A stretch of DNA of 64,000 nt from contig DAOUKG010000060.1 of assembly GCA_034421575.1 (NCBI GenBank), positions 62,001 to 126,000 of the forward strand, given 5' to 3'. This document shows, in pieces, positions 16,645 to 25,332 of the stretch; positions within the stretch are counted from its first letter, which is position 1; each line of letters begins with the position of its first letter. The DNA is from VXLM01 sp034421575 (GTDB lineage Bacteria; Chloroflexota; Dehalococcoidia; Lucifugimonadales; VXLM01). Below the pieces are notes generated by a model. That model was given only the letters and a program-made list of their open reading frames with translations. It was not told where the DNA came from and made no database searches. Position numbers and translations under genes: made by a program.

Positions 16645-16836
16645 TTAGCGGCCAATAACGGGCACTGACAAGCTACGGCATATCTTTCGGGCCAGATGAT
16701 TCCAGATTTCGTTATGTCGAGGAATGGTCTCTACCTCGCCGGTCGAAGGATTCCACCACAGGGAATGTGCTCGCCCTTCGCGCTTGAGATAACAGCCGTG
16801 GCGGCGTAGGTGGCGTAGCAGGTCGCCGCGTTTCAC
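16645..16836 (-). CDS. hicA: HicA-type mRNA interferase toxin
   Basis: 63 aa. The HicA double-stranded-RNA-binding fold is recognisable: KRGDLLRHLRRHGCYLKREGRAHSLWWNP, with the catalytic His at position 24 after Gly-Arg-Ala, and IPRHNEIWNHLARKICRSL as the closing helix. When free, HicA cleaves mRNA. The ATG overlaps the hicB stop by 4 nt. The order antitoxin then toxin is the less common one for hic loci but is well known. Confidence 0.88.
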   Translation of the reverse strand: MKRGDLLRHLRRHGCYLKREGRAHSLWWNPSTGEVETIPRHNEIWNHLARKICRSLSVPVIGR

Positions 16837-17048
16837 GAGATGGTGATTGTCTCCCGCAGCGCGTCCGCCGGAACCCCTCGCAATCCGTCCTCTCGACGGT
16901 CTTCGAGGATGAGGGCAATCGCCTCCCCTAGGCTAAGCCTAGCCTCTTCCTTGGTCCTTCCCTGACCGTTCGCGCCAGGAATTTCAGGGCAGTACGCTAT
17001 GTACCAGCCGTCACCCTTCTCGATGATGGCAGTGAATTCATTCTGCAT
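16833..17048 (-). CDS. hicB: HicB-type antitoxin
   Basis: 71 aa. It has the HicB partial RNase H-like fold: FTAIIEKGDGWYIAYCPEIPGANGQGRTKEEARLSLGEAIAL. There is no C-terminal ribbon-helix-helix or HTH domain, so this is a short HicB of the kind that relies on the toxin complex or another partner for regulation. GGGAG precedes the ATG at 17048. Translationally coupled to hicA. Confidence 0.9.
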   Translation of the reverse strand: MQNEFTAIIEKGDGWYIAYCPEIPGANGQGRTKEEARLSLGEAIALILEDRREDGLRGVPADALRETITIS

Positions 17049-17104
17049 ATTGCTTCTCCCAGTTCATTCTAACACTCGGCAGCAGCCCGTTGAGAAAAAT
17101 CCCT

Positions 17105-18226
17105 TCACCCCACCCTCGCCACATTAAACGACTCATCGACGAACCACAATCCTTGGTACTTTTGCAGCACCTCCGAGGTCACGTCGATGTAGTCTCCCTG
17201 GCTCATGGCGGGCCTCAGTCGTTCGTCCTCTATCTGGGCAACGTAGGTCGCGGCGTTCCAGGCCGCCAGCACGGTCGAGGTGCTGATGGAGGTCTCCAGC
17301 TCGGAGGGTGGGAGGCGCAGGTCGTAGCGGAACTGCGCCCGCGAGTCGGGATAGCTGAGAAACCGGAGCTCCGGGTGGTCGTTGCTTAGCTGTTCGTTCA
17401 GCTCTCTGAGAAGCTCCTGGCGAGGCGTGCGAAAGGGGTCCGCGGAAGGCCAGATGCCACGGATAATCTCCATCCCCGGGTCCTTGCCGGTGGACTGGAT
17501 GACGACCATGCAGCCGCCGGGAGCCAGGGAGCGCGACAGGGGCGCGAGCACGTTGCGAACCTTGACCCTCGCCGTCGACCTCGCCCTGAACGGCTGTGCC
17601 GCGACTATCAGGTCGTACTCCAGGTTTGGGTCTCCCCCTTGGGGGATGACGGGCGCCAACGGCCATTCGTGGTCTTTTCGATAGAGCACGAGCACCGATG
17701 GAGTATCGTAGAGAGGATTGCCGGTGCGCTCGCTGGGATTCGTCTTCCACCAGTCCTGGACGACCGTTCCCAGGTCTCGAATCTGCTCGTCGAATTCGTA
17801 GGACGTGCTGCCTTCCAGGGGCACGTCCAGCCAGTTGAGACGCGCGTTTGTCCTGGGACGCAGGCGCGGCGCCTCGGAGTAGAGCATATTCGTCAGCACC
17901 AGGACGGTGAGCGGATGCTCGTAGAACCTGTCAGCCATCTTCTCCAGGCTGATGCGGATGTCCTCCTGGCTGATCTCCTTGCCGACGATGAGAAAGGGGA
18001 CGGTGGGATACTGGCGATGAAGGTCTCTCATGAGACGGGTGATGACTGTCCCGTCGCCCATGCCGGCGTCGAATACGCGCAGAGCAGGCGGCCCTGGACG
18101 GAGGCCCCTGATGTCCATGGCGACGCGCTCGGCGATAACCTGCTTCTCGCTGCAGGTGCTCACGAAGAGAAGGTATTTCTCCCGGTTGTCGTAGAACCTA
18201 AATTGTTGTTCGGCGGTGTCTATCAT
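17105..18226 (-). CDS. Putative SAM-dependent methyltransferase, substrate unknown
   Basis: 373 aa, soluble. LRVFDAGMGDGTVITRLMRDL near residue 50 fits the SAM-binding motif I of class I methyltransferases. A later YDLIVAAQPF and a LAPGGCMVVIQ strand fit motifs IV and VI. About residues 85-180 form an insertion without a recognisable motif. It stands alone on the minus strand, upstream of hicBA, with an 800-nt repeat-rich gap before its start. I do not recognise a substrate class. Confidence 0.7.
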   Translation of the reverse strand: MIDTAEQQFRFYDNREKYLLFVSTCSEKQVIAERVAMDIRGLRPGPPALRVFDAGMGDGTVITRLMRDLHRQYPTVPFLIVGKEISQEDIRISLEKMADRFYEHPLTVLVLTNMLYSEAPRLRPRTNARLNWLDVPLEGSTSYEFDEQIRDLGTVVQDWWKTNPSERTGNPLYDTPSVLVLYRKDHEWPLAPVIPQGGDPNLEYDLIVAAQPFRARSTARVKVRNVLAPLSRSLAPGGCMVVIQSTGKDPGMEIIRGIWPSADPFRTPRQELLRELNEQLSNDHPELRFLSYPDSRAQFRYDLRLPPSELETSISTSTVLAAWNAATYVAQIEDERLRPAMSQGDYIDVTSEVLQKYQGLWFVDESFNVARVG

Positions 18227-18367
18227 CGTGGACCCTGCTGCGTTCCGGGCGCTAACGTGTCACCTTTAGGGAACCCTTACGGATAGGATGCACCATCCAG
18301 CGGGTCGGTGTCGATAGTGTAGGAAAGAATGATCTGGGCTTGGTTCCGGTTGTCATCACCCCTCCCG

Positions 18368-18393
18368 TAGGGGCGATTCGCGAATCGCCCCTA
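18368..18393. repeat. Perfect 26-nt palindrome, GGGGCGATTCG family
   Basis: TAGGGGCGATTCG followed by its exact complement. Second member of the family at 11549-11568. TAGTTTT follows, so it could work as a terminator for rightward transcription. No gene ends nearby on that side. Confidence 0.8.
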
Positions 18394-18473
18394 TAGTTTT
18401 CATGTTTCGTGGCGTCGGTGGCAACCGGCATGAGAGATTGCTGCGAAAAGAGGCCACGACAAACCCCGCGTAG

Positions 18474-18494
18474 GGGCAACCCTTGTGGTTGCCC
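18474..18494. repeat. Hairpin repeat GGGCAACC / GGTTGCCC
   Basis: An 8-bp stem with a 5-nt loop, preceded by GTAG like the palindrome at 18368. A related but divergent member of the same repeat group. Confidence 0.6.
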
Positions 18495-18732
18495 TTCCCC
18501 GTTGTTCAATGGAGAAACAGGAAATCGCCGTTCCTTCCATGCTCTCCCTAAATTTGACAAACAAGAACAAATGTATCACACTAGGCATAAGCGGCTGCCA
18601 GCCCCCCACTCTCACGACAACGAGGAAGCGGCACGATATGGCTCAATATGGCACAGATACAACAAGAGAAAACCATGCCCTTGTACTTCCCAAACTTGTC
18701 CTGTGCCCAGTGCCCCGGGCGAAGTCGTGAAC

Positions 18733-18781
18733 TTTACGATAACGAGGAAATGCAACAGAATGCAACACTATGCAACAAATT
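18733..18781. repeat. Iteron-like block: three ATGCAACA at 10-nt spacing
   Basis: TTTACGATAACGAG is followed by ATGCAACA three times at an exact 10-nt period, then AATT. A near-identical block stands at 43717-43767. The region 18230-19050 has no credible gene; it holds this block, the palindromes at 18368 and 18474, and the CTCTCCCGTCGTGGGAGAG unit near 18921-18943. Confidence 0.75.
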
Positions 18782-18948
18782 TTTGAAAATCCTCGGCTGG
18801 ACAAGCCCCCACATCTCCCAGCACACCCACACATCCTGTCATTACACTGAAAATAGGCCACGGAGCGCCTACGTAGTGTCCTGTGTCAGAGATTCGTCGA
18901 ATAGATCAGCGCACGAAAATTCCCTCTCCCGTCGTGGGAGAGGGCTAG

Positions 18949-18973
18949 AGCTTGCCCCGTACTCCGATACGGG
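18949..18973. repeat. 25-nt hairpin module inserted in another repeat
   Basis: Reads (minus strand) CCCGTATC, GGAG, TACGGGG, CAAGCT. Flanking sequence matches the uninterrupted CTCTCCCGTCGTG...GGGTGAGGGTG unit at about 43889-43922, so the module appears to be inserted. The copy at 52983-53007 differs at one base. Confidence 0.75.
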
Positions 18974-19055
18974 GGTGAGGGTGTTGGCTGAGAGCGAGTC
19001 TATCTTCGATTCAGTGGCAGGACACTTGCAAGATCGGGCCTACGGCTTGCGACTC

Positions 19056-20324
19056 TCACGCCACATACGGAATGGTCTGCGGGCCTTCGGGGAGGACGCA
19101 GACTCGCGCGCCGTTCCCGTTCTGTCGGAGGGCTTCGGCCACCGTGTCCTCGATGCTGTCGATGGGCGACAGGTGCGCCTGCCTGACCTGCTCAGGGGTG
19201 AGGTGTGCGGACTTCAGGTAGACGCTCGCGCGCATCTGTATCTGCGCCTGAAGCTGCACCTGCCACTGGTCGTGGACGTTGTGGCCGTCGGTGAGGATCA
19301 TATTTAGGAGGTCCTCGGGTGAGTCGCGCATGGTGAGCAGCTTCTTGTACTGGCCATGATCGGGGATTCCGTCGCTGCACTCCGCGGCGCAGACGATTGT
19401 GCCGCCGTCCTTGACGATCTGTGCTGCCGCCGACATCCCCTTGACTGCCTGGTACAGGTTCAGGTCGAGGGGATACCCGCTGTTGGTCGTCACGACCACG
19501 TCGAACGGGCTTTTGACTCCCTGCATCGCCGTGCTCTTGGCGGAGCGGCACGCGGCCTCGTGCGCCTTGAGCAGGTCGCCCGCGTAGACGCTGGTTATCT
19601 TCCGGTTGCGGTTGATCGTCACGTCCACACTGAAGTCGACGCCCGTCATTGCGGCGATGTCGCGAACGTCATCATGGACGGGATTGCCGTGAATGACACC
19701 CCACGTAGCCATCGGGTGCGCGATGCGCTCGGCGTTGTGAAGCTGCATGATGGTGTCGAATCCGGCGAGCCCCGGAGCCACCATCTTCGGCCCGCCGCTG
19801 AATCCGGCGAAGAAGTGCGGCTCGACGAAGCCGGTCGTGATTCTCACGTCGGCTGCCAGCCACGCCTTGTCCAGCCACACGGGAATGCCGCTCGACGAGT
19901 CGCCGACGTACTCAAGGGTCTCGGACTCGAACGCGCTGTGGTTCACGACGCGATAGCTGCCCGCGATATCCGGGCCGAGCATCTCGTCAAGCTCTTCGGC
20001 AGTGTTTGGGCGGTGTGTACCTGTCGCGATCATGATGGTGATCTGATCGCTTGGAACGTGCGCCAGCTCTCGCAGCAGGACAGGCAGCAATGTCCTTGAC
20101 GGCATGGGGCGGGTAACGTCGCAGACGGAGATGGCGACCGTCTGTCCGGGCTTGACCAGTCGTCGGAGCGATGGTCCTCCGCCCAGGGGATTTCGGAGCG
20201 CGTTGCGGATCGCACCCTCCTGGTCGGGCAGGCCCGGAACGTAGGTCGGCTCGATGACCGTCGTGATGTCGTCGGGAAGCTCGACCTCGAGGCCCGTGCG
20301 TCCGTAGGCGAGGTTGACAAGCAT
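19056..20324 (-). CDS. LarA-like nickel-pincer racemase/epimerase family protein
   Basis: 422 aa from the ATG at 20324. The residues that bind the nickel-pincer cofactor and the substrate in lactate racemase LarA can all be placed. ATGTHRP holds the H108 equivalent. PHFFAGFSGGPK holds the H174 and K184 equivalents at the exact 10-residue spacing. The His of IMQLHNAER falls 16 residues after that Lys, like H200. LarA homologues act on many 2-hydroxy acids, so the substrate is open. The start is 2 nt after the stop of the M20 peptidase, so the two are cotranscribed. No larBCE cofactor genes are in the window. Confidence 0.85.
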   Translation of the reverse strand: MLVNLAYGRTGLEVELPDDITTVIEPTYVPGLPDQEGAIRNALRNPLGGGPSLRRLVKPGQTVAISVCDVTRPMPSRTLLPVLLRELAHVPSDQITIMIATGTHRPNTAEELDEMLGPDIAGSYRVVNHSAFESETLEYVGDSSSGIPVWLDKAWLAADVRITTGFVEPHFFAGFSGGPKMVAPGLAGFDTIMQLHNAERIAHPMATWGVIHGNPVHDDVRDIAAMTGVDFSVDVTINRNRKITSVYAGDLLKAHEAACRSAKSTAMQGVKSPFDVVVTTNSGYPLDLNLYQAVKGMSAAAQIVKDGGTIVCAAECSDGIPDHGQYKKLLTMRDSPEDLLNMILTDGHNVHDQWQVQLQAQIQMRASVYLKSAHLTPEQVRQAHLSPIDSIEDTVAEALRQNGNGARVCVLPEGPQTIPYVA

Positions 20325-20326
20325 GG

Positions 20327-21403
20327 CTACGCCCTGAGCAGCTCTTGGCAGAACTCCACGCACTGTACGAGTTCGGGGATGACGACGTACTCGCGGAGCG
20401 TGTGCATGTTGTAGTCGGCCATGCCGCACACGATGGTGGCGATGCCGTTGGCCCAGAAGACGTTGGCGTCGCTCCCGCCGCCCGAAAGCTGGAAGTCGGG
20501 CTCCAGGCCGATGGTGCGGAGTGCGGTCGTCACCCGTCGAGTCGTGTGATGCTCCTCTTCGATGCGGAACGTCTTGAACTTGGGGTAGATGTCGCTCTCT
20601 ATGGAGGCTTCGGGGTACTCCCCGCTCACGTCGGTCAACACGTTCTCTATTTCGAGCAGCAGGTTGTCCAGCGTCTCCATGTTCAGCGTGCGGAACTCTC
20701 CCGTCAGCGTTGCGCTCTCCGGCACGGTGTTGCGGGTGGAGCCGCCCTCGATAGTGCCTATGCTGAAGGTGGTCTCCTCGTCGAGCCGTCCCTGCGGAAG
20801 GCGCGTGATGATCTCCGATGCGATGCGGATGGCTGAGATGCCGTTCTCCGGCTCGATGCCGGCATGAGCGGCGCGCCCCGTGATGGTGAAGTCGTACGCG
20901 ATATAGGTCGGACTCGCCAGCGTGATGCGATTAACCGGCCCCTCGCGGTCGAACACGATCGACTGCCTCGACCGGATCTTGGTGAAGTCGAGCTTGTGCG
21001 CGCCGATGAGGCCCGGCTCCTCCTCCCTCGTGAGGACGACCTCGACGGGAATTGCCGGCGTGCCGTCCTCTTGCATCGAGGTGAGGGTCTCAAGAATGAT
21101 CGCCAGGCCGGCGTTGTCGTCGCCGCCGCCGATGGTGGTTCCGTCCGAGGTGATGCGGTCGCCTTCCACGATGGGCTTGATCCCGTTGCCGGGGGACACC
21201 GTATCGAGATGGCCCGACAGCATGAAGGGGTCGTCCCCCTCCTCATGTGCGATGACGTTGCCGTAGTCGTCCGTCTCGACCTCGAATCCGAGGGAGGTCA
21301 GGCGGCGAGTCATCTCCTCCGCCATCGCCGTCTCATTCCCCGACTCGCTGTCGATCTGCACGAGGTCGCAGTACGTCTTCACCAGGCGGTCTCGGTCGAT
21401 CAT
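20327..21403 (-). CDS. M20 family metallopeptidase (PepT-like)
   Basis: 358 aa, two-zinc exopeptidase or deacylase. Metal ligands and catalytic residues are visible: His and Asp in LSGHLDTVSPG (near 65), Asp in IGGGDDNAGLA (near 95), the Glu pair in LTREEEPGL (near 126), Asp in VFDREG, and the C-terminal His in YNMHTLREYV. The lid domain with GRAAHAGIEPENG lies between. It is the first gene of a pair with the LarA-like protein, suggesting joint catabolism of an acylated or amidated hydroxy acid. That link is inference. Confidence 0.88.
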   Translation of the reverse strand: MIDRDRLVKTYCDLVQIDSESGNETAMAEEMTRRLTSLGFEVETDDYGNVIAHEEGDDPFMLSGHLDTVSPGNGIKPIVEGDRITSDGTTIGGGDDNAGLAIILETLTSMQEDGTPAIPVEVVLTREEEPGLIGAHKLDFTKIRSRQSIVFDREGPVNRITLASPTYIAYDFTITGRAAHAGIEPENGISAIRIASEIITRLPQGRLDEETTFSIGTIEGGSTRNTVPESATLTGEFRTLNMETLDNLLLEIENVLTDVSGEYPEASIESDIYPKFKTFRIEEEHHTTRRVTTALRTIGLEPDFQLSGGGSDANVFWANGIATIVCGMADYNMHTLREYVVIPELVQCVEFCQELLRA

Positions 21404-21524
21404 TTCGTCCCCCTTCGCGGCTCGATTTCACTCTAACGACAGTATAGCAAGACGAGGGGAAGCCCCGCCCATCTAGTGTCCTGAGTCGTATATTAATTGG
21501 TTGTCTCGTTAGACCTGCTCTTCG

Positions 21525-21628
21525 TGGTTCGACAAGCTCACCACGAACGTATTTTGATTATCCCGTTCACTCTGAGCTTGTCGAAGGGTCGCGTCGTCGT
21601 TCATGGTTCGACAAGCTCACCACGAACG
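21525..21628. repeat. GTTCGACAAGCTCACCACGAACG repeat cluster (2 copies plus inverse)
   Basis: Two direct copies at 21525-21549 and 21604-21628 flank an inverted part (CTCTGAGCTTGTCGAAGGG, 21570-21588). The same family occurs at 25158-25320 and 27610-27713. It lies between the M20 peptidase start and the sulfatase stop; no gene is visible in 21404-21655. Confidence 0.88.
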
Positions 21629-21655
21629 GTCTAGATTGACTGATTAGACGCCCGA

Positions 21656-23158
21656 TCAGCGCAGTTCAATGTGCTCGGAGTCGGGTGGGACGGGCAGGGC
21701 GTCTTCATGCACCGGCTGCACCGTAGCGCCCCACTCCTTGATGATGTCCATCTCACGGAGCAACGCCGTGCTCTGCGTGTAGACCTCATCGGGGTCCCAG
21801 TCTTCCAGCAAGCGAGCAAGCAGCCGGTCCGACACTTCCTCGTAGGCCGGATCGGACCCCAGATCGTGGAGTTCACCGGGGTCATCGTCGAGGTTGTACA
21901 GCACCGGGGCGTCGTGTCCCCGGTAGTAGTAGAGCTTCCACGGGCCCTGCCGCACCATCCGCGAGGGCGGGTCGGTCCCAAGACCGGGTACGCCCGTCAT
22001 TCCGTGCAGTTCGCTGAACGTCTCGTTGGGAAGGGTCTCGTCAGTCCGGCCCTGCAACTCCGTCCAAAGTGAACGACCTGCGATTCCGGGTAGCTCGCCC
22101 GCTCCTGTTGCCTCCGTGAACGTAGGCGCGAGGTCGAGGGTGTTGCAGATGACCGGGTTCCTTGACCCGCTAGGTATGACGCCGGGCAGTCGCGCGATGA
22201 GCGGAACGCCGACCGACTCCTCGTAGTAGCTGCTCTTCCACCACATCCCGTGCTCGCCCGCAGCCTCGCCGTGGTCGGTCGTGTAGACAATAAGCGTGTT
22301 TTGAGCGAGGCCCGTCTCGTCGAGCTTGTCCAGAATCTTGCCGACCGAGGCGTCGAAGAGCTCGCACATGCCGTAGTACGCCGCGCGCGCGACCCGTATC
22401 TGGTGCTCGGTGAGCGGCTCGTCGATGTGACGCAGCTTCTTCATGTCCTTGACGGCCTGCGGCTGCGCTTCGAGTTCTTCCGCCGTCGGCATGGGCACGT
22501 CGACCCTGTCGTAGTAGTAGTCGAACAGCTCCTCTGGCGCGAAGAACGGACAGTGCGGCATCATGAACCCCGCGACGGCGGCAAAGGGACGACCACCACT
22601 GCTGGACTTCTCATCGAGGTACTCGACAAGCGTGTCCGTCACCATGTCGTCGAAAGCGTTGTAGCTCGTGAGGCCGACACCGGCCATCTCGACGCTCACG
22701 CGGTGCTGGGAGGTCGTGTCCTTTGGAATGTCCCGGAACATCGGCTCTCCCTGCATGGCAGCGCCGGGATGCGTGGCCATGTACTCGCCGAGCGGACGCC
22801 GCTCGAAGCCGTGCCGCTGGTCGGACCCGACGAAGTGCATCCGGCCGATCAGTGCCGTCTCATAGCCCGCAATCCCCAGCGCGTGGGCCCACGTGGGAAT
22901 GCCGGAGTGCAGCACGTTCTGGTTCGTCCAGACACGGTTGCCGGTAGGAGTACGTCCCGTCATGAACGACATGCGGCTGGGAACGCACACGGGTGCTGGG
23001 CAGTAGGCGTTCTCGAAGAGCATCCCTTCCGACGCCAGCCGGTCGAGGTTCGGAGTCCGCACCAGCGAGTCGCCGTAGCAGCCAAGCTGCCGCTTGCTGT
23101 GCTGGTCGGACATCAGGACCAGGATGTTGGGGCGGGAAGTCTGACTACGTTTGCTCAT
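21656..23158 (-). CDS. Type I sulfatase (formylglycine-dependent)
   Basis: 500 aa from the ATG at 23158. The sulfatase signature is intact: CVPSR (C-x-P-x-R) in PAPVCVPSRMSFMTGRTP, where the Cys is converted to formylglycine. Other landmarks are NILVLMSDQH at the N-terminal metal site, GRMHFVGSD, and TTDHGEAAGEHGMWWKS with the second metal-binding Asp-His. No signal peptide is seen from this start. A longer frame upstream would run through a palindromic repeat, so I reject it. Substrate unknown; sulfated polysaccharide or choline sulfate type hydrolysis is possible. Confidence 0.9.
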   Translation of the reverse strand: MSKRSQTSRPNILVLMSDQHSKRQLGCYGDSLVRTPNLDRLASEGMLFENAYCPAPVCVPSRMSFMTGRTPTGNRVWTNQNVLHSGIPTWAHALGIAGYETALIGRMHFVGSDQRHGFERRPLGEYMATHPGAAMQGEPMFRDIPKDTTSQHRVSVEMAGVGLTSYNAFDDMVTDTLVEYLDEKSSSGGRPFAAVAGFMMPHCPFFAPEELFDYYYDRVDVPMPTAEELEAQPQAVKDMKKLRHIDEPLTEHQIRVARAAYYGMCELFDASVGKILDKLDETGLAQNTLIVYTTDHGEAAGEHGMWWKSSYYEESVGVPLIARLPGVIPSGSRNPVICNTLDLAPTFTEATGAGELPGIAGRSLWTELQGRTDETLPNETFSELHGMTGVPGLGTDPPSRMVRQGPWKLYYYRGHDAPVLYNLDDDPGELHDLGSDPAYEEVSDRLLARLLEDWDPDEVYTQSTALLREMDIIKEWGATVQPVHEDALPVPPDSEHIELR

Positions 23159-23219
23159 GTTGTCATACCAATCTGCTCTCAATTCACCCTTGGCCGACGG
23201 CGCCAATCCCAATTTCGTC

Positions 23220-23239
23220 ATTCCGGCGGAGGCCGGAAT
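23220..23239. repeat. Palindrome ATTCCGGC-GGAG-GCCGGAAT
   Basis: Single hairpin of the family at 6573-6592, sitting in the gap between the sulfatase start and the upstream gene. Confidence 0.85.
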
Positions 23240-23256
23240 CCAGGATTCCTTTGCCA

Positions 23257-23952
23257 TCACGCTTCCAAGAATCGTTTATCCCCGACCACCCATGATGCAA
23301 ATGCCTCCACCCCGTTCAGGTTACCCAGACGAGTGACGGAGTTAGGAGTGCCGCACTGACCGAACAATTCGAGAAACCGCTGGTAGTCCTCGAACCACTC
23401 GTGCTCCTGACTGAAGGAATGTACAAGCATCATAGCGGCGGACGCGTTGAACCGGTCGGCCAAGATCAAGGCTGACGCGGTCCGATGCAACAACTGGTAC
23501 CGGACTTCCCCCAGAGTTTCAGATTCCAGCCCCAGCAGACCGCACAGGTAGTTCAACCTCAATCGCTTTCCCCGCGACGCTCCCACCATCCACTCGGACA
23601 TCGTCACGTCGAATGGCTCGGACACTTTTCCCTCAACGGTGATGGCAATGAGCTGTCTCTCGTTCCTCGATTTGCCAAGTACGAAAATGTCGTTTTGAGA
23701 GGCGGCCCGTCCACCCGGAAGCGGGACGTTATACTCAGGGAAGCCGAGAAGAAGCTCTACGTCTTGCAGAATGGGGAATTCACATTCGGCAAACGCCTGC
23801 TTTACTTCACTGGGGAAACCGCCCGCTTCCTCCCAGGAGGATGCCAATGATCTGGCGGAGTAGCCCCTTCTCCAATGTCTATCCGGGGAAGCGAGAAGGC
23901 TCTTCCAATCATCCGCGCCGGCAGTGGGAACGAAGAACTTCCCCATGGACAT
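23257..23952 (-). CDS. Uncharacterised protein with PD-(D/E)xK-like motif
   Basis: 231 aa, soluble. The N-terminus FFVPTAGADDWKSLLASPDRHW followed by SARSLASSWE, and the whole layout, suggest a family I have seen annotated only as DUF6946; that match is from memory. A strand pattern QNDIFVLGK then IAITVEGKV places an Asp about 20 residues before Glu-Gly-Lys. This is like a restriction-nuclease-type active site, but it is weak evidence. Four nt separate its start from the end of the enolase-superfamily gene, so they are likely cotranscribed. Confidence 0.6.
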   Translation of the reverse strand: MSMGKFFVPTAGADDWKSLLASPDRHWRRGYSARSLASSWEEAGGFPSEVKQAFAECEFPILQDVELLLGFPEYNVPLPGGRAASQNDIFVLGKSRNERQLIAITVEGKVSEPFDVTMSEWMVGASRGKRLRLNYLCGLLGLESETLGEVRYQLLHRTASALILADRFNASAAMMLVHSFSQEHEWFEDYQRFLELFGQCGTPNSVTRLGNLNGVEAFASWVVGDKRFLEA

Positions 23953-23955
23953 GCC

Positions 23956-25065
23956 CTATCCGTCAGCCAAGATGGTCTTCGACCGCACGGTCTGGGCGGC
24001 GAGCCTGTCGGTGTCGGGCTGTGGCAGGCCGTCGGTGAACGGCTGGAAGGTCAGGCGCTCGGTAAGCTCCATCGACGGGCTTGACAGGTCTTGCGTGTAG
24101 AACCGCGACGAGGGGAACAGGTCGCCGGGGTAGGTGAAGTTGGGCAGCGTCGCTACCTCGACGCAGAGCGCCCCTCCGAGCGCGCTTTCCAGCATTCCCC
24201 CGATCCAGACGGGCACGCCCGCGTCGCGGCAGAGGTCGTGGACGGCAAGGGCGTTGCTGAGGCCCCCGATGCGTCCCGGCTTGATGTTGATGTACTGTGC
24301 CGCGCCGACCTGGACGGCCTGCTCTGCGGCCTTCACGCTCACGATGGTCTCGTCAAGGCAGACCGGCGTTTGGATCTGCCGGGCAAGCTCGGCGTGGTCT
24401 AGCACGTCGGCGTAGTACAGCGGTTGCTCGATGAACGCGAGGCCCATGTCGTCGATGGCCTTGAAGAACGGCAGGTCGTCCAGCGTGTAGCCGGAGTTGC
24501 AGTCGATGTGGAACGTCATCTTCGGGAACGTGGACGTGACGGCCTTGAGCATGTCGAGGTCCCAGCCTGGGGCGGTCTTGAGCTTGATGCGCGGGAAACC
24601 TGTGTCGACAGCCTTCTGGATGTTGCCCAAGAGCATGTCGATGGAGTCTTGGATGCCGAAGTCCGCTCCGGCAACCACCTCCCGCGTCTCCCCGCCGAGC
24701 AGCCGGTGCACCGGCGTGCCCGTGATGGCGCTTTCAAGCGTCCACCAGAGTATCTCGACAGCCGCCTTCGCGAACGAGTTGCCCTTGAACACCGCCAGCC
24801 GGTCGTTCAAGTCCAGGGCGGTCTCGTACTCGTGTCCGACGACGTGCGGCCCGAAGACCTCCGTGACGTGATAGAACACCGATCCGGCGCTCTCCGGCAG
24901 GTACGTCGGCGCGAAGAACGGCGTCGACTCCGACCACGCTGTGTGATCCCCGCTCGTGGCTTTCACCAGCACGCTGTGGATGTCGTAGTCCTCCCCGTAG
25001 GCCGTCCGCCACGGGTAGATGAGCGGCATCTCCACGTAGTACACGTCGAGTCGGTCGATCTTCAT
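23956..25065 (-). CDS. Enolase-superfamily enzyme, o-succinylbenzoate synthase/NSAR type
   Basis: 369 aa with the N-terminal capping domain (VEMPLIYPWRTAYGE) and the (beta/alpha)7-beta barrel. Active-site residues are IKLKTAPG (KxK), HIDCNSGY and FIEQPL and CLDET (three Mg ligands), and NIKPGRIGG (general base Lys). The GxxLESALG strand is present. This residue set is that of the MLE subgroup, OSBS or N-acylamino-acid racemase. No other menaquinone genes are near, so racemase or a broad-specificity role beside the M20 peptidase is equally likely. Confidence 0.82.
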   Translation of the reverse strand: MKIDRLDVYYVEMPLIYPWRTAYGEDYDIHSVLVKATSGDHTAWSESTPFFAPTYLPESAGSVFYHVTEVFGPHVVGHEYETALDLNDRLAVFKGNSFAKAAVEILWWTLESAITGTPVHRLLGGETREVVAGADFGIQDSIDMLLGNIQKAVDTGFPRIKLKTAPGWDLDMLKAVTSTFPKMTFHIDCNSGYTLDDLPFFKAIDDMGLAFIEQPLYYADVLDHAELARQIQTPVCLDETIVSVKAAEQAVQVGAAQYINIKPGRIGGLSNALAVHDLCRDAGVPVWIGGMLESALGGALCVEVATLPNFTYPGDLFPSSRFYTQDLSSPSMELTERLTFQPFTDGLPQPDTDRLAAQTVRSKTILADG

Positions 25066-25157
25066 TGTGCGTCTTCTCCTTGGGCTTCAGGTGGTTGGAG
25101 GCGTCGCCAGTCGGGGCAATTATACCCGCACCCGCCGATTAGGGGGGCCAAAAAGTG

Positions 25158-25320
25158 AGTCTGTCGAAGGGTGGTTCATGGTTCGACAGGCTCACCACGA
25201 ACGGATTGATTAGCCAAGTGGGAGTCAAGAGGGACTCCGTTCACCCCCGTATCAAGTACGGGGCAGGCCCTGAGCTTGTCGAAGGGTCGTTCATGGTTCG
25301 ACAGGCTCACCACGAACGGT
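25158..25320. repeat. GTTCGACAGGCTCACCACGAACG repeat cluster with embedded hairpin module
   Basis: Two units of the form TGTCGAAGG-GTGGTTCATG-GTTCGACAGGCTCACCACGAACGG: one at 25158-25203, one at about 25271-25320. The second is preceded by the CCCGTATC...TACGGGG module at 25246-25268. This fills the 267-nt gap 25066-25332 almost completely. Confidence 0.85.
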
Positions 25321-25332
25321 TCGATTGGCCCT

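Noticed and set aside
18648..19307. Plus-strand frame of about 219 codons
   Set aside because: Begins in repeat sequence and then runs antisense through the conserved end of the LarA-like gene; the product has no recognisable residues.
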